From positions 1-45,102 of the forward strand of contig SHVF01000005.1 of the NCBI GenBank assembly GCA_009691135.1: 45,102 nucleotides of DNA, given 5' to 3'. Each line of letters opens with the position of its first letter. Position 1 is the stretch's first letter. The DNA comes from Candidatus Planktophila sp. Lineage in GTDB: Bacteria > Actinomycetota > Actinomycetes > Nanopelagicales > Nanopelagicaceae. The notes beneath the pieces were generated by a model, which made no database searches, was not told the origin of the DNA, and saw only the letters and a list, made by a program, of their open reading frames with translations. The position numbers and the translations under genes are program-made. Of the stretch, positions 19,080 to 28,405 are shown piece by piece.

Positions 19080-21130
19080 TTACGCAAGGCAGTTTCGATT
19101 TTAGAAGCGATCACGTCTGCACCGAATCCAAATTCAGCAAAGAGTTTCGAAGCAGAGGCGGATGCGCCATAGTGTTCAAGTGAGATTGCAATGCCCGAAT
19201 CACCGATGTAGTCACGCCAGCCTTGGGAAATTCCGGCTTCGATACTGACTTTTAAGTTGACGCCTTTAGGGAGAACGCTTTCTCGGTAGGCAGGAGTTTG
19301 CTCGGCAAACCATTCCAGGCAAGGTGCGCTTACGACCCGGGCGTGAATTGATTTAGTAGCTAGCATTTCTTGAACAGATAACGCTATGCAAACTTCAGAA
19401 CCGGTTGCGATTAATACAACATCTACTAGGCCATTTGCCTCTTTTAGAATATAGGCACCCTTATCTACCAAGTCTGCAGAGCCATGAGTTGCTCGATCCA
19501 CAACTGGCAAATTCTGACGAGATAGTAAAAGCCCGGCAGGCTTTCTACGACGTAAGATTGATTTCCACGCTTGGCGAACTTCATTGGCATCGCCCGGACG
19601 CACAACAGCAAAGTTCGGGATGGCGCGCAGTGCGGCCAGATGTTCAACTGGTTGATGCGTCGGTCCATCTTCACCTAAACCAATTGAGTCATGGCTCCAA
19701 ATGAAAATGCTTGGCAGATCCATAATCGCAGCCAAGCGAACTGCAGGACGCATGTAATCGCTAAAGACGGCAAAGGTTCCGCCAAATGATCGCGACAAAC
19801 CGTGCAGTGATATGCCGTTTAGAATTGAACCCATTGCATGTTCACGAATTCCAAAGTGAATCATTCGTCCGTAGGGATTTGCTCCAGCCATCCCACTTGA
19901 TGCGGGTAAGAATGAACCAGCACTAGTGATGGATGTGTTATTGCTTCCTGCTAGATCCGCTGAGCCACCCCAGAACTCTGGAAGTACTTTCGCAAGAGCT
20001 GTAATTACCTCGCCAGAAGCTTTACGCGTTGCGACATCTTTACCGGCTGGATATTCCGGAAGTTGCAAATCCCAACCAATCGGTAACTCTGCTTTTACTA
20101 GGCGCTGTAAAAGTTCTGAACGATCTGTATTGTTATTCTTCCAAATACTAAATTTTGCATTCCACACCTTGTGCACTGCTGCGCCACGATCTTTAACTGC
20201 TCTCACATGCTGCAAAATATCTGTTGGCATTGCAAAATGCTCAGTTGGATCTAATCCGAGTAACTTCTTGGTTTCAGAGATTTCCTCTGCACCCAGTGCA
20301 GAGCCATGAGATTCGGCGGTATTGCGTGCATGCGGTGCGGGCCAAGCAATTACTGATTGCATACGAATCAAAGTTGGTTTACTGTTTTCAGCTTTTGCTG
20401 AAACCATTGCCTTATCTAGAGTAGCAAGGTCAACGCTGCCATCCTTTGCTGCGGCAACGTCAATTACATTCCAGCCATATGCGCGATATCGCGCGGATAC
20501 ATCTTCAGTGAAAGCGACATGAGTATCGCCTTCAATTGAAATCCGATTGTCATCGTAAATCATTTTTAAATTGCCGAGTTGTTGCGTTCCGGCAAGTGAT
20601 GATGCTTCGGCGCTCACGCCTTCTTGTAAATCACCATCCGAACAGATGACCCAGATTGTGTGATCAAATATCGAACTTTGTGCGGGGACCTCTGGATCTA
20701 AGAGACCTCGCTCATAACGCGCAGCCATCGCCATTCCAACTGCGGTTGCGACGCCGGCGCCGAGTGGACCAGTTGTCATTTCGACTCCTGCGGTATGTCC
20801 GTACTCGGGATGACCTGGAGTTAAAGAGTTCCAGGTACGAAAGTCCTTTAAATCTTCGAGTTCGAGACCGTACCCACTAAAGAACAATTGTGTGTACAGC
20901 GTCAGAGATGAATGTCCGCAAGATAGTACAAAGCGGTCGCGACCCAACCACTTTGGATCAGCTGGGTCGTGTACTAGATGGCGCTGGAAAAGATTGTAGG
21001 CAACTGGTGCCAGTGACATAGCAGTTCCAGGATGGCCATGACCAGCCTTCTGCACTGCATCCATAGCGAGCGCTCTTGCATATGCAACTGCGCGATCATC
21101 TATTTCAGACCAATTTTCTAGCGCGCTCAT
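19076..21130 (-). CDS. tkt: Transketolase
   Basis: A thiamine-diphosphate enzyme moving two-carbon units in the non-oxidative pentose phosphate pathway. The 684-residue length is normal. The N-terminus has GHGHPGTAMSLAP, the ThDP/metal motif starts at GDLQEGVSAEASSLAG and ends at DDN, and the pyrimidine domain contains the SHDSIGLGEDGPTHQP substrate segment. It overlaps ctaA by one base upstream and pgi by four bases downstream, so the three form one minus-strand operon. Transaldolase and the oxidative-branch genes that normally follow are missing from this locus. Confidence 0.97.
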   Translation of the reverse strand: MSALENWSEIDDRAVAYARALAMDAVQKAGHGHPGTAMSLAPVAYNLFQRHLVHDPADPKWLGRDRFVLSCGHSSLTLYTQLFFSGYGLELEDLKDFRTWNSLTPGHPEYGHTAGVEMTTGPLGAGVATAVGMAMAARYERGLLDPEVPAQSSIFDHTIWVICSDGDLQEGVSAEASSLAGTQQLGNLKMIYDDNRISIEGDTHVAFTEDVSARYRAYGWNVIDVAAAKDGSVDLATLDKAMVSAKAENSKPTLIRMQSVIAWPAPHARNTAESHGSALGAEEISETKKLLGLDPTEHFAMPTDILQHVRAVKDRGAAVHKVWNAKFSIWKNNNTDRSELLQRLVKAELPIGWDLQLPEYPAGKDVATRKASGEVITALAKVLPEFWGGSADLAGSNNTSITSAGSFLPASSGMAGANPYGRMIHFGIREHAMGSILNGISLHGLSRSFGGTFAVFSDYMRPAVRLAAIMDLPSIFIWSHDSIGLGEDGPTHQPVEHLAALRAIPNFAVVRPGDANEVRQAWKSILRRRKPAGLLLSRQNLPVVDRATHGSADLVDKGAYILKEANGLVDVVLIATGSEVCIALSVQEMLATKSIHARVVSAPCLEWFAEQTPAYRESVLPKGVNLKVSIEAGISQGWRDYIGDSGIAISLEHYGASASASKLFAEFGFGADVIASKIETALRK

Positions 21131-22017
21131 TATGGATGCCCTCCTGCTTTAAGTTTACGATGATTTGTAGAAGTAGTGATAAATACTAATCGAATACGCC
21201 ACGCTGCGATCCAGACAAGCGTTGCGCCCAACAAGTGCGCGGCAACCAATATTTCTGGAATACCAGTAAAGTATTGAATATATCCAATTGCGCCTTGGGC
21301 AAGTGCTATTGAGGTAAAGATGTAAATCTTTTTAAGTATAACTTTGTTTGTGCGAAGGGCTACTGCTAGCGCAAGGGTTAAACCAAAGAGTGCGATAATT
21401 GCATCAGCGTGGAGAATGGCTACTGTACGAATATCAAATCCAAAACGTCGCGCCTGCGCATCACCGGCATGTGGACCACTTCCGGTTACAAGCGTGCCAA
21501 GAACGATAACTATAAAAGTGAGAGCGATATGTGATTTCGAAAGCAGCGAAATTAAACTGTCTGATTGTTTAATTCTTTCAATAGGTGCTTCGCGACGATC
21601 ATAAAGTGATACTGCTGCCGCTACTAAAAAAATTGAAAGCAAGAGATGGCCAGCAACCGGCAATGGATGCAAATCGGTTAATACAGTTATTCCACCCAAC
21701 ACTCCTTGACCTAAAATTCCAAGAAGTTGTCCAGCTGCAAGCACGCGCAGATCGCGACGTTTAGTAAATAAGACGTGCGCTAAAACAATTAGCGATATCG
21801 CTACAAGACCAAAGGTGAGCAAGCGATTGCCAAATTCAATCCACGCATGAAGTGCGCCTTCGGCTTGATTTGGGACTGGGGTGTATGAACCCGGGGTGCA
21901 TTCTGGCCATGTGGGACAACCCAAGCCTGAAGCAGTTAGTCGAACCGCGCCGCCAGTTAGTATCAGGCCCGCCTGCAGAAAGAGAAGTAGTCCGTAGATC
22001 CCCCGCCTAAGTGCCAT
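21130..22017 (-). CDS. ctaA: Heme a synthase (COX15/CtaA family)
   Basis: Oxidises heme o to heme a for cytochrome c oxidase, in the membrane. It has 295 residues and about eight hydrophobic segments in two related halves. The first half carries the Cys pair GCPTWPEC and the IEFGNRLLTF helix, where Asn replaces the His seen in Bacillus CtaA, as in other actinobacterial forms; conserved His residues remain in later helices (VAGHLL, ILHADAI, AAHLLG). It is the first gene of a ctaA-tkt-pgi operon, divergent from sufR. A heme o synthase gene (ctaB) would be expected nearby but is not present. Confidence 0.92.
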   Translation of the reverse strand: MALRRGIYGLLLFLQAGLILTGGAVRLTASGLGCPTWPECTPGSYTPVPNQAEGALHAWIEFGNRLLTFGLVAISLIVLAHVLFTKRRDLRVLAAGQLLGILGQGVLGGITVLTDLHPLPVAGHLLLSIFLVAAAVSLYDRREAPIERIKQSDSLISLLSKSHIALTFIVIVLGTLVTGSGPHAGDAQARRFGFDIRTVAILHADAIIALFGLTLALAVALRTNKVILKKIYIFTSIALAQGAIGYIQYFTGIPEILVAAHLLGATLVWIAAWRIRLVFITTSTNHRKLKAGGHP

Positions 22018-22023
22018 GTCTTA

Positions 22024-22029
22024 ACCCTA
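22024..22029 (-). promoter_or_regulatory. Predicted -10 of ctaA-tkt-pgi (leaderless)
   Basis: On the minus strand TAGGGT ends 6 nt before the ctaA ATG, and a TTGGAC element lies 16 nt further upstream as a possible -35 (22046-22051). No Shine-Dalgarno is present. The -35 lies in the same 70-bp gap as the sufR control region. Confidence 0.6.
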
Positions 22030-22075
22030 TGTCCTAGAGCACCGCGTCCAAGTGGCGAGCGCCTGGGAATTACGA

Positions 22076-22090
22076 CACAATAGTGTTGTG
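22076..22090 (+). promoter_or_regulatory. Candidate SufR operator overlapping sufR -10 and start
   Basis: CACAA-TAGTG-TTGTG is a perfect 5-5-5 inverted repeat, and ACAC-AATA-GTGT is nested inside it. It covers the GTG start of sufR and the only candidate -10 (CACAAT, 22076-22081, 6 nt before the GTG). An autorepressor bound here would block RNA polymerase. As I recall, SufR operators in other bacteria are short inverted repeats of similar arms and spacing, so autoregulation by SufR is the best reading. Confidence 0.6.
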
Positions 22091-22789
22091 AAAATAGGTT
22101 CAGGGCCAGCCCTCAAATCCAGCGATGATCCGCGCACTCGCGATGCTGTTGCACGGTCAATTCTGGAAAATGGACCGTCAACTGCTGCCGCGCTGAGCGA
22201 GCGTCTTGGATTAACTGCTGCCGGAATTCGCCGACATTTAGATCTCTTGGTATCAGATTCAATTTTAGAAGCGCGCGAACCACGAATTTCTTCAACACGC
22301 GGGCGCGGCCGGCCTTCGAAAGTCTTTGTCATGACTGATTCGGGACGAGAGAAGTTTGAACATTCTTACGATGACCTAGCAGTGGCTGCGTTGAAATTTA
22401 TATCGGCCCAATCAGGGGAGCATCTCGTAACCGCCTTTGCACAATCGCGCGCTGATGACATCGAACGTAAAGCGGCTAGCGTGCTTGCAAAAAGTTCAAA
22501 CAAATTAGAGTCGTTAGCTATTTTTTTAAGCGAACAAGGTTATGCCGCCTCTGTTGGCCCGCGTGGTAATGGTGAAGAACTTTGTCAACATCACTGTCCT
22601 ATCGCTCACGTTGCCGCACAATTCCCGCAGTTATGCGAAACCGAAACTGAAGCATTCTCTAAATTGCTAGGCACCCACGTACAACGTCTGGCAACGATTG
22701 CTCATGGCGATGGAGTCTGCACAACCTATATCCCAAATTTAAGTATCGAAAAAATAAAGCAACCACTAACAGCCGGAAAGGCGCGGTAA
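22088..22789 (+). CDS. sufR: SufR, Fe-S sensing repressor of the suf operon
   Basis: A DeoR/ArsR-like winged helix protein that carries an Fe-S cluster and represses suf genes when clusters are sufficient. The 233-residue protein has an N-terminal HTH (about 20-80, with [20 protein letters not shown]) and a C-terminal cluster-binding region with Cys166, Cys170 and Cys183 (C-x3-C-x12-C), then the [10 protein letters not shown] block. I chose GTG 22088; a GTG at 22052 would add 12 residues of unlikely sequence and extend through the predicted promoter. There is no Shine-Dalgarno, fitting a leaderless mRNA. The sufB ATG overlaps its stop (TAATG). Confidence 0.92.
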   Translation: MKIGSGPALKSSDDPRTRDAVARSILENGPSTAAALSERLGLTAAGIRRHLDLLVSDSILEAREPRISSTRGRGRPSKVFVMTDSGREKFEHSYDDLAVAALKFISAQSGEHLVTAFAQSRADDIERKAASVLAKSSNKLESLAIFLSEQGYAASVGPRGNGEELCQHHCPIAHVAAQFPQLCETETEAFSKLLGTHVQRLATIAHGDGVCTTYIPNLSIEKIKQPLTAGKAR

Positions 22790-24198
22790 TGACAACTGCA
22801 CACCCAGAGCTAGACGGACTTGGAAACTACGAATACGGATGGTCTGACGGCAATGATGCTGGCGCTAATTCACGACGTGGCATCAACGAAGAAGTCGTTC
22901 GAGACATTTCTTCTAAAAAAGATGAACCACAGTGGATGTTAGATATGCGCCTAAAAGGACTTTCTCTATTTGAGAAGAAGCCAATGCCATCATGGGGTTC
23001 TGATTTATCCGGAATCTTCTTTGACACTATCAAATACTTTGTGCGCTCCACTGAGAAGCAGGCTGCAACTTGGGATGATCTGCCAGAGGAAATTAAAAAT
23101 ACTTATGACCGCCTCGGTATTCCTGAAGCTGAGAAGCAACGTCTGGTATCTGGTGTTGCTGCGCAATACGAATCTGAGGTTGTTTATCACTCAATTCGTG
23201 AAGATCTGGCAAAGCAGGGCGTTATTTTCCTTGATACAGATAGTGGACTAAAGCAGCATCCTGAGCTCTTTAAAGAGTATTTTGCATCGGTTATTCCGGT
23301 GGGAGACAACAAGTTCGCTGCGTTAAATACAGCGGCATGGTCTGGTGGGTCATTCATCTACGTTCCCAAGGGCGTACATGTAGATATTCCATTGCAGGCA
23401 TATTTCCGCATTAACACTGAGAATATGGGCCAGTTCGAACGCACCTTGATCATTGCCGATGAAGATTCATATATTCACTATGTTGAAGGTTGCACTGCCC
23501 CTATTTACAAATCTGATTCGCTGCACTCTGCAGTTGTTGAAATCATTGTGAAAAAGGGCGCACGCGTGCGTTACACAACAATTCAAAATTGGTCTAACAA
23601 CGTTTACAACTTGGTCACAAAGCGCGCAACATGTGCCGAAGGCGCAACCATGGAATGGGTCGATGGCAATATTGGCTCCAAAGTGACCATGAAGTATCCA
23701 GCGGTAATGTTGATGGGTCCACACGCAAAGGGTGAGACTTTATCTCTAGCATTTGCCGGTCCCGGACAGCATCAAGATTCTGGTGCAAAGATGGTTCATG
23801 CTGCTCCATATACATCTTCAACTGTGATTTCAAAATCAGTTGCGCGCGGTGGTGGACGTACTTCCTACCGTGGACTTGTACAAGTACAGGAAGGCGCACA
23901 CCACTCCAAGAGCACTGTTAAATGTGATGCACTTCTAGTTGACACTATTTCGCGTTCCGATACATATCCATATGTGGATATTCGCGAAGATGATGTATCA
24001 ATGGGTCACGAGGCTACTGTCTCCAAGATCAGTGATGACCAGCTCTTCTACTTAATGTCCCGCGGTCTAACTGAAGATGAAGCGATGGCCATGATCGTTC
24101 GTGGATTCATTGAACCTATTGCTCGTGAACTTCCTATGGAGTACGCACTTGAATTAAACCGTTTGATCGAATTGCAAATGGAAGGCGCTGTTGGTTAA
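22789..24198 (+). CDS. sufB: Fe-S cluster scaffold subunit SufB
   Basis: The scaffold of the SufBCD complex on which Fe-S clusters are built. It is 469 residues with the usual beta-helix core; [28 protein letters not shown] and [20 protein letters not shown] are family landmarks. A Cys in the KCDALLVD segment corresponds to the functional cysteine region near the SufB C-terminus. The gene overlaps sufR and sufD by one base each (TAATG), indicating tight coupling through the operon. No intein is present, unlike some actinobacterial SufB. Confidence 0.96.
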   Translation: MTTAHPELDGLGNYEYGWSDGNDAGANSRRGINEEVVRDISSKKDEPQWMLDMRLKGLSLFEKKPMPSWGSDLSGIFFDTIKYFVRSTEKQAATWDDLPEEIKNTYDRLGIPEAEKQRLVSGVAAQYESEVVYHSIREDLAKQGVIFLDTDSGLKQHPELFKEYFASVIPVGDNKFAALNTAAWSGGSFIYVPKGVHVDIPLQAYFRINTENMGQFERTLIIADEDSYIHYVEGCTAPIYKSDSLHSAVVEIIVKKGARVRYTTIQNWSNNVYNLVTKRATCAEGATMEWVDGNIGSKVTMKYPAVMLMGPHAKGETLSLAFAGPGQHQDSGAKMVHAAPYTSSTVISKSVARGGGRTSYRGLVQVQEGAHHSKSTVKCDALLVDTISRSDTYPYVDIREDDVSMGHEATVSKISDDQLFYLMSRGLTEDEAMAMIVRGFIEPIARELPMEYALELNRLIELQMEGAVG

Positions 24199-25289
24199 TG
24201 ACAACCCTTACCACCAATTACCTAACGCCAACCGGGCGGGAAGAAGCTTGGCGCTTCACACCGCTTAAACGTTTGGGTGGAATGCACGATGGCAGCGCAA
24301 TAGTTGCTGATAGACATTCCCTTACCCTTGCTGGTTCTAAAGCCACCGGAGTTTCATTTGAGTTGAAATCTGTCTCTAACGCGCCAGTTTTATCTGAAAG
24401 CGACGATGCGATCGTCGGGCGCATCCGTGAGGCAGCAAGGGATGTTGCCGTACTAACAATTAGCGCAAACATCGAAGTGACTGAACCAGTTATCTTGAAA
24501 CGAACTCCTGGAGATCTGCATAGCGCGGAATTTGCAAGAGTTCAGATCAACGTTGAAAACCATGCGCGTGCAACGATCATTGTTGAAAACACTGGCGATA
24601 CCCACTTGGCCGAAGATATAGAAATCTATGTCGCACCAGGTGCCAACCTCACCTTAGTTTCGCTTCAAGAATGGGGCGCACAGACGGTACACGCAGGGCG
24701 CCAGCACGCAATTGTTGATCGCGATGCAAACTTCAAATCGATTATTGTAACCATTGGTGGTTCTTTAGTTCGTTTGCTGCCTACCGTTGAATTTGCTGGA
24801 CCGGGTGCATCTTGCGAACTCTTTGGTGTTTACTTTGCAACTTCGGGTCAGTTCTTTGAACATCGTATGTTTGTCGATCATAAAGTTCCGAACGCTAAAT
24901 CACGCGTTAATTACAAAGGCGCTTTGGCCGGAGACCAGGCACACACTGTCTGGATTGGTGATGTATTTATTCGCGCAGCAGCCGAAGGTACTGATACCTA
25001 TGAACTAAATCGCAATCTTCTCTTATCTGATGGTGCGCGAGCTGATTCCGTTCCTAATCTTGAAATCGAAACTGGAGAGATTGTTGGAGCAGGACATGCC
25101 AGCACAACCGGACGATTTGATGATGAACAACTCTTCTACTTAATGTCACGTGGAATAAATTTATCTGATGCTCGCCGTCTGGTCGTTCGCGGCTTCTTCA
25201 GCGAAATTATCTCTGAAATTGGTCATGAGGGAATTCAAGTTAGATTAATGGATCGTATCGATAACGAACTAACTAAGGCAGGTGCGTAA
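24198..25289 (+). CDS. sufD: Fe-S assembly protein SufD
   Basis: A paralogue of SufB that completes the SufBC2D complex and supports iron entry and ATPase-linked rearrangement. It is 363 residues; the C-terminal [21 protein letters not shown] mirrors the SufB ending, with the conserved His just after the Gly. The N-terminal GREEAWRFTPLKRL is also typical. It is preceded by a TAATG junction with sufB, and the Rieske gene begins on the base after its stop. Confidence 0.94.
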   Translation: MTTLTTNYLTPTGREEAWRFTPLKRLGGMHDGSAIVADRHSLTLAGSKATGVSFELKSVSNAPVLSESDDAIVGRIREAARDVAVLTISANIEVTEPVILKRTPGDLHSAEFARVQINVENHARATIIVENTGDTHLAEDIEIYVAPGANLTLVSLQEWGAQTVHAGRQHAIVDRDANFKSIIVTIGGSLVRLLPTVEFAGPGASCELFGVYFATSGQFFEHRMFVDHKVPNAKSRVNYKGALAGDQAHTVWIGDVFIRAAAEGTDTYELNRNLLLSDGARADSVPNLEIETGEIVGAGHASTTGRFDDEQLFYLMSRGINLSDARRLVVRGFFSEIISEIGHEGIQVRLMDRIDNELTKAGA

Positions 25290-25586
25290 ATGAGTGATGT
25301 TTCATTCGCTTCGCTTACACCTGGTATGCCGTTGAAGATAGAGAAGAATGGACGATCTATCTGCGTCACCCGTGTACAAGATCAAGTTTTTGCCATTGAT
25401 GACACCTGCTCACATTCTGAAGCATCACTATCAGAGGGTGAAGTTACCGATTTTAAAATCGAATGTTGGCTGCACGGCGCCGAGTTTGATTTACGTACGG
25501 GGGAGGCGCTAACGCCTCCTGCAGTTGCTCCAGTAAAAGTTTATTCAGTAATCGTTGACGGAGACTCCGTCACAGTAGATGCGTAG
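25290..25586 (+). CDS. Rieske-type ferredoxin in the suf operon
   Basis: A 98-residue Rieske [2Fe-2S] protein of the NirD/biphenyl-dioxygenase ferredoxin type. Cluster ligands are in CSH and CWLH, separated by about 18 residues. A gene of this type between sufD and sufC is standard in actinobacteria. Its task is unproven; electron supply to Suf assembly is a reasonable guess. It is not near any oxygenase gene. It starts on the base after the sufD stop, and sufC follows 12 nt downstream. Confidence 0.92.
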   Translation: MSDVSFASLTPGMPLKIEKNGRSICVTRVQDQVFAIDDTCSHSEASLSEGEVTDFKIECWLHGAEFDLRTGEALTPPAVAPVKVYSVIVDGDSVTVDA

Positions 25587-25598
25587 CGAGGTAAGTTT

Positions 25599-26351
25599 AT
25601 GAGTACATTGGAAATTCGTGGACTGAAAGTTTCAGTCGATACCGAAAATGGTGCTGTAGAGATTTTGAAGGGTGTTGACCTAACAATTAAGTCAGGTGAA
25701 ACCCACGCAATAATGGGGCCAAACGGTTCAGGTAAATCAACCCTGGCATACTCAATTGCTGGTCATCCCAAGTACAACATCACCGCAGGCACAGTAACTC
25801 TTGACGGCGCAGATGTTCTAGAGATGACAGTCGATGAACGCGCTAAGGCTGGGCTATTTCTTGCGATGCAATACCCAGTGGAAGTCCCTGGCGTATCTGT
25901 ATCTAATTTTTTGCGGACAGCAGTAACTGCTCTTCGTGGAGAAGCGCCAAAGCTACGCACTTGGGTAGGCGAAGTTAAGGACGCTATGGAAGCACTTAAC
26001 ATGGATCCATCATTTGCCCAACGCAATGTTAATGAAGGTTTTTCTGGCGGAGAGAAGAAGCGCCACGAAATCATGCAATTGGAGTTGTTAAAGCCAAAAA
26101 TTGCAATTCTAGATGAGACTGATTCAGGGTTAGATGTCGATGCGCTACGTATCGTCTCTGAAGGCGTAAATCGCGCTAAGGAAACAAATAATATTGGCGT
26201 TGTATTAATCACTCACTACACACGCATCTTGCGTTATATCCAGCCAGATTTCGTCCACGTATTTGCTAATGGCAAAATCGTTGAAGAAGGTGGCCCTGAG
26301 TTAGCAGATAAGTTGGAAGCTAATGGATATGCGGAGTACGTAAGCGCGTAA
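25599..26351 (+). CDS. sufC: Fe-S assembly ATPase SufC
   Basis: The ABC-type ATPase of SufBC2D. It is 250 residues, with the Walker A box GPNGSGKS at 40-47, the signature FSGGEKKRHEIMQL typical of SufC rather than of transport ATPases, and Walker B followed by DETDSGLDVDAL. It is soluble, without membrane partners nearby, as expected for Suf. A GAGG-type ribosome site lies about 9 nt before the ATG. sufS begins 5 nt after its stop. Confidence 0.97.
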   Translation: MSTLEIRGLKVSVDTENGAVEILKGVDLTIKSGETHAIMGPNGSGKSTLAYSIAGHPKYNITAGTVTLDGADVLEMTVDERAKAGLFLAMQYPVEVPGVSVSNFLRTAVTALRGEAPKLRTWVGEVKDAMEALNMDPSFAQRNVNEGFSGGEKKRHEIMQLELLKPKIAILDETDSGLDVDALRIVSEGVNRAKETNNIGVVLITHYTRILRYIQPDFVHVFANGKIVEEGGPELADKLEANGYAEYVSA

Positions 26352-26356
26352 CCCCT

Positions 26357-27601
26357 ATGACTTTAGACCCCAGCGTCATCCGTAAAGATTTTCCGATATT
26401 CGATCGGACTATTCGCGATGGCAAAAAGTTGGTCTATTTGGACAGTGGTGCTACAAGTCAGAAACCGAACTTTGTAATCGATGCTGAATCTGATTTCTAC
26501 CGAAATCACAACGCAGCCGCACACCGCGGTGCCCATCAGTTGGCGGAAGAGGCAACAGGGGCGATCGAAAGTGCACGCGTAGTTGTTGCAAATTTCTTAG
26601 GTGGGGCTATTGATGAAATAGTTTTTACCAAGAGCTCCACGGAAGCGCTAAATCTCTTAGCATATTCGATAGGCAACGCGTCAGCTGGAAATCTTTTCCA
26701 CTTACAGCCGGGTGATGAAATTGTCGTCTCCGAGATGGAACATCACGCGAATCTGATTCCATGGCAGCAGTTAGCCAAACGCACTGGTGCGGTATTGAAG
26801 TGGTTTGAGGTTAACGATTCTGGGCGTTTAGATTTGTCAAATATTGAAAGCGTGATCACTGAACGCACGAAAATAGTCGCTCTAACTCATCAGTCAAATG
26901 TATTAGGCACAATTGTGCCGTTGGCTGAGATTGCTAAACGCACCCATGAAGTTGGCGCATTTTTCATCCTGGATGCCTGCCAATCTGTGCCTCACATGCC
27001 AGTGAATGTAAAAGCGCTAGATATTGATTTCTTAGTATTTTCTGGCCATAAAACGGTAGGTCCAACTGGCATCGGTGTCCTTTGGGGTCGCGCAAACTTA
27101 CTAAATCATCTTCCACCATTTCTATTCGGTGGGTCAATGATTGAAACCGTAACGATGACAGATGCCACATGGGCACCTGCGCCTCGTAAATTTGAAGCTG
27201 GCGTACCAAACATGGCACAGATTGTTGGCCTAGGTGCTGCGCTTAATTATTTGAGTGAAATAGGTATGGAAAATATCCACCAGCATGAAATTGCTTTGAC
27301 TAAATACACCCTGGATAAATTACAAGAGATAGATCAACTCCGAATTGTTGGCCCTACAGATACAAACTCGCGAGGCAGTGCAATTTCATTTACTTTAGGT
27401 CAGATCCACCCACACGACCTAGGACAGTATTTAGATAGCGCCGGTATCGCAGTGCGTACTGGGCATCATTGCGCTTGGCCGCTAACCCGCAAAATGGGTG
27501 TACCAGCAACGACCCGTGCTTCACTTTATCTTTACAACGATGAGTCAGATATTGATGCTTTGGTGGCCGCAACTTTAGATGCACAGAAATACTTTGCATA
27601 A
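26357..27601 (+). CDS. sufS: Cysteine desulfurase SufS
   Basis: A PLP enzyme that takes sulfur from cysteine and hands it to SufU. It is 414 residues. The PLP lysine is Lys232 in SGHKTVGPTG, and the persulfide-carrying Cys372 lies in RTGHHCAWPL, the type II desulfurase arrangement. HRGAHQLAEEAT near the N-terminus is also a class signature. Its stop overlaps the sufU ATG (TAATG), matching the need for a 1:1 SufS-SufU pair. Confidence 0.96.
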   Translation: MTLDPSVIRKDFPIFDRTIRDGKKLVYLDSGATSQKPNFVIDAESDFYRNHNAAAHRGAHQLAEEATGAIESARVVVANFLGGAIDEIVFTKSSTEALNLLAYSIGNASAGNLFHLQPGDEIVVSEMEHHANLIPWQQLAKRTGAVLKWFEVNDSGRLDLSNIESVITERTKIVALTHQSNVLGTIVPLAEIAKRTHEVGAFFILDACQSVPHMPVNVKALDIDFLVFSGHKTVGPTGIGVLWGRANLLNHLPPFLFGGSMIETVTMTDATWAPAPRKFEAGVPNMAQIVGLGAALNYLSEIGMENIHQHEIALTKYTLDKLQEIDQLRIVGPTDTNSRGSAISFTLGQIHPHDLGQYLDSAGIAVRTGHHCAWPLTRKMGVPATTRASLYLYNDESDIDALVAATLDAQKYFA

Positions 27602-28044
27602 TGGAGCTAGATAACCTTTATCAAGAAGTGATCCTGGATCATTACAAGAGACCTCAGAATAAAAAATTGGCGACCATTTTCGATGCCCAGGTCCATCATG
27701 TGAATCCGTCCTGTGGTGATGAGATAGATCTTAATTTGCTGATAAAAAATGAGGTCGTAACTAGCATCACTTGGGATGGGGTTGGTTGTTCAATCTCACA
27801 GGCCAGTGTTTCGATCCTGACTGATCTCTTAATTGGGAAATCAATTACTGAGGCGTACGCAATCCATGACAATTTTGTAACGTTGATGCAGAGTAAAGGG
27901 GCTTTCAGCGGAGATGAGTCTGTACTCGAAGATGCCATTGCATTTGCAGGAGTTTCTAAATATCCAGCACGCATAAAGTGTGCGCTACTTGGTTGGATGG
28001 CGTTTAAAGATGCCAGCGTACAAGCGCAAGCAAATCTGAACTAG
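27601..28044 (+). CDS. sufU: Zinc-dependent sulfurtransferase SufU
   Basis: An IscU-like protein that accepts persulfide from SufS. In Gram-positive Suf systems it acts as a zinc-dependent sulfur relay rather than a scaffold. The 147-residue protein has the ligands Cys38 and Asp40 (NPSCGDEI), Cys63 (GVGCSIS) and Cys127 (RIKCALLGW), plus the SufU-specific insert between the second and third Cys. sufT follows after a 25-nt gap with a GGAG/AGG-rich ribosome site. Confidence 0.95.
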   Translation: MELDNLYQEVILDHYKRPQNKKLATIFDAQVHHVNPSCGDEIDLNLLIKNEVVTSITWDGVGCSISQASVSILTDLLIGKSITEAYAIHDNFVTLMQSKGAFSGDESVLEDAIAFAGVSKYPARIKCALLGWMAFKDASVQAQANLN

Positions 28045-28069
28045 GATAAGAGGTGGAGAGAGGTGCGAA

Positions 28070-28381
28070 ATGGTTGCAGCAGTAGATGATGTGACAGAGG
28101 CGATGAAGGATGTAGTTGATCCAGAGCTTGGGATTAACGTGGTCGACTTAGGCTTGATTTACGATGTCATGGTAGATGAGAACAATATTGCTGTACTTAA
28201 TATGACCTTAACTTCAGCGGCCTGTCCGCTGCAAGATGTGATCGAAGATCAGACGCGCCAAGCGCTAGCGCCGCTAACTTCAGATGTGAAAATCAATTGG
28301 GTGTGGATGCCGCCTTGGGGTCCAGATAAGATTTCCGACGACGGTCGCGAACAACTTCGCGCGTTGGGTTTTACAGTCTAA
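28070..28381 (+). CDS. sufT: SufT / PaaD-like MIP18 (DUF59) Fe-S maturation protein
   Basis: A 103-residue MIP18-family protein thought to help deliver clusters to target proteins. VVDPELGINVVDLGLIYDV and AACPLQDVIEDQ, with the conserved Cys, are the family signatures. Its place at the end of the suf operon is usual in actinobacteria. The ABC exporter gene starts 24 nt downstream with its own ribosome site, so it may be the last true suf gene. Confidence 0.92.
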   Translation: MVAAVDDVTEAMKDVVDPELGINVVDLGLIYDVMVDENNIAVLNMTLTSAACPLQDVIEDQTRQALAPLTSDVKINWVWMPPWGPDKISDDGREQLRALGFTV

Positions 28382-28405
28382 ATTTCTTATTGATCGGAGC
28401 TTAAA

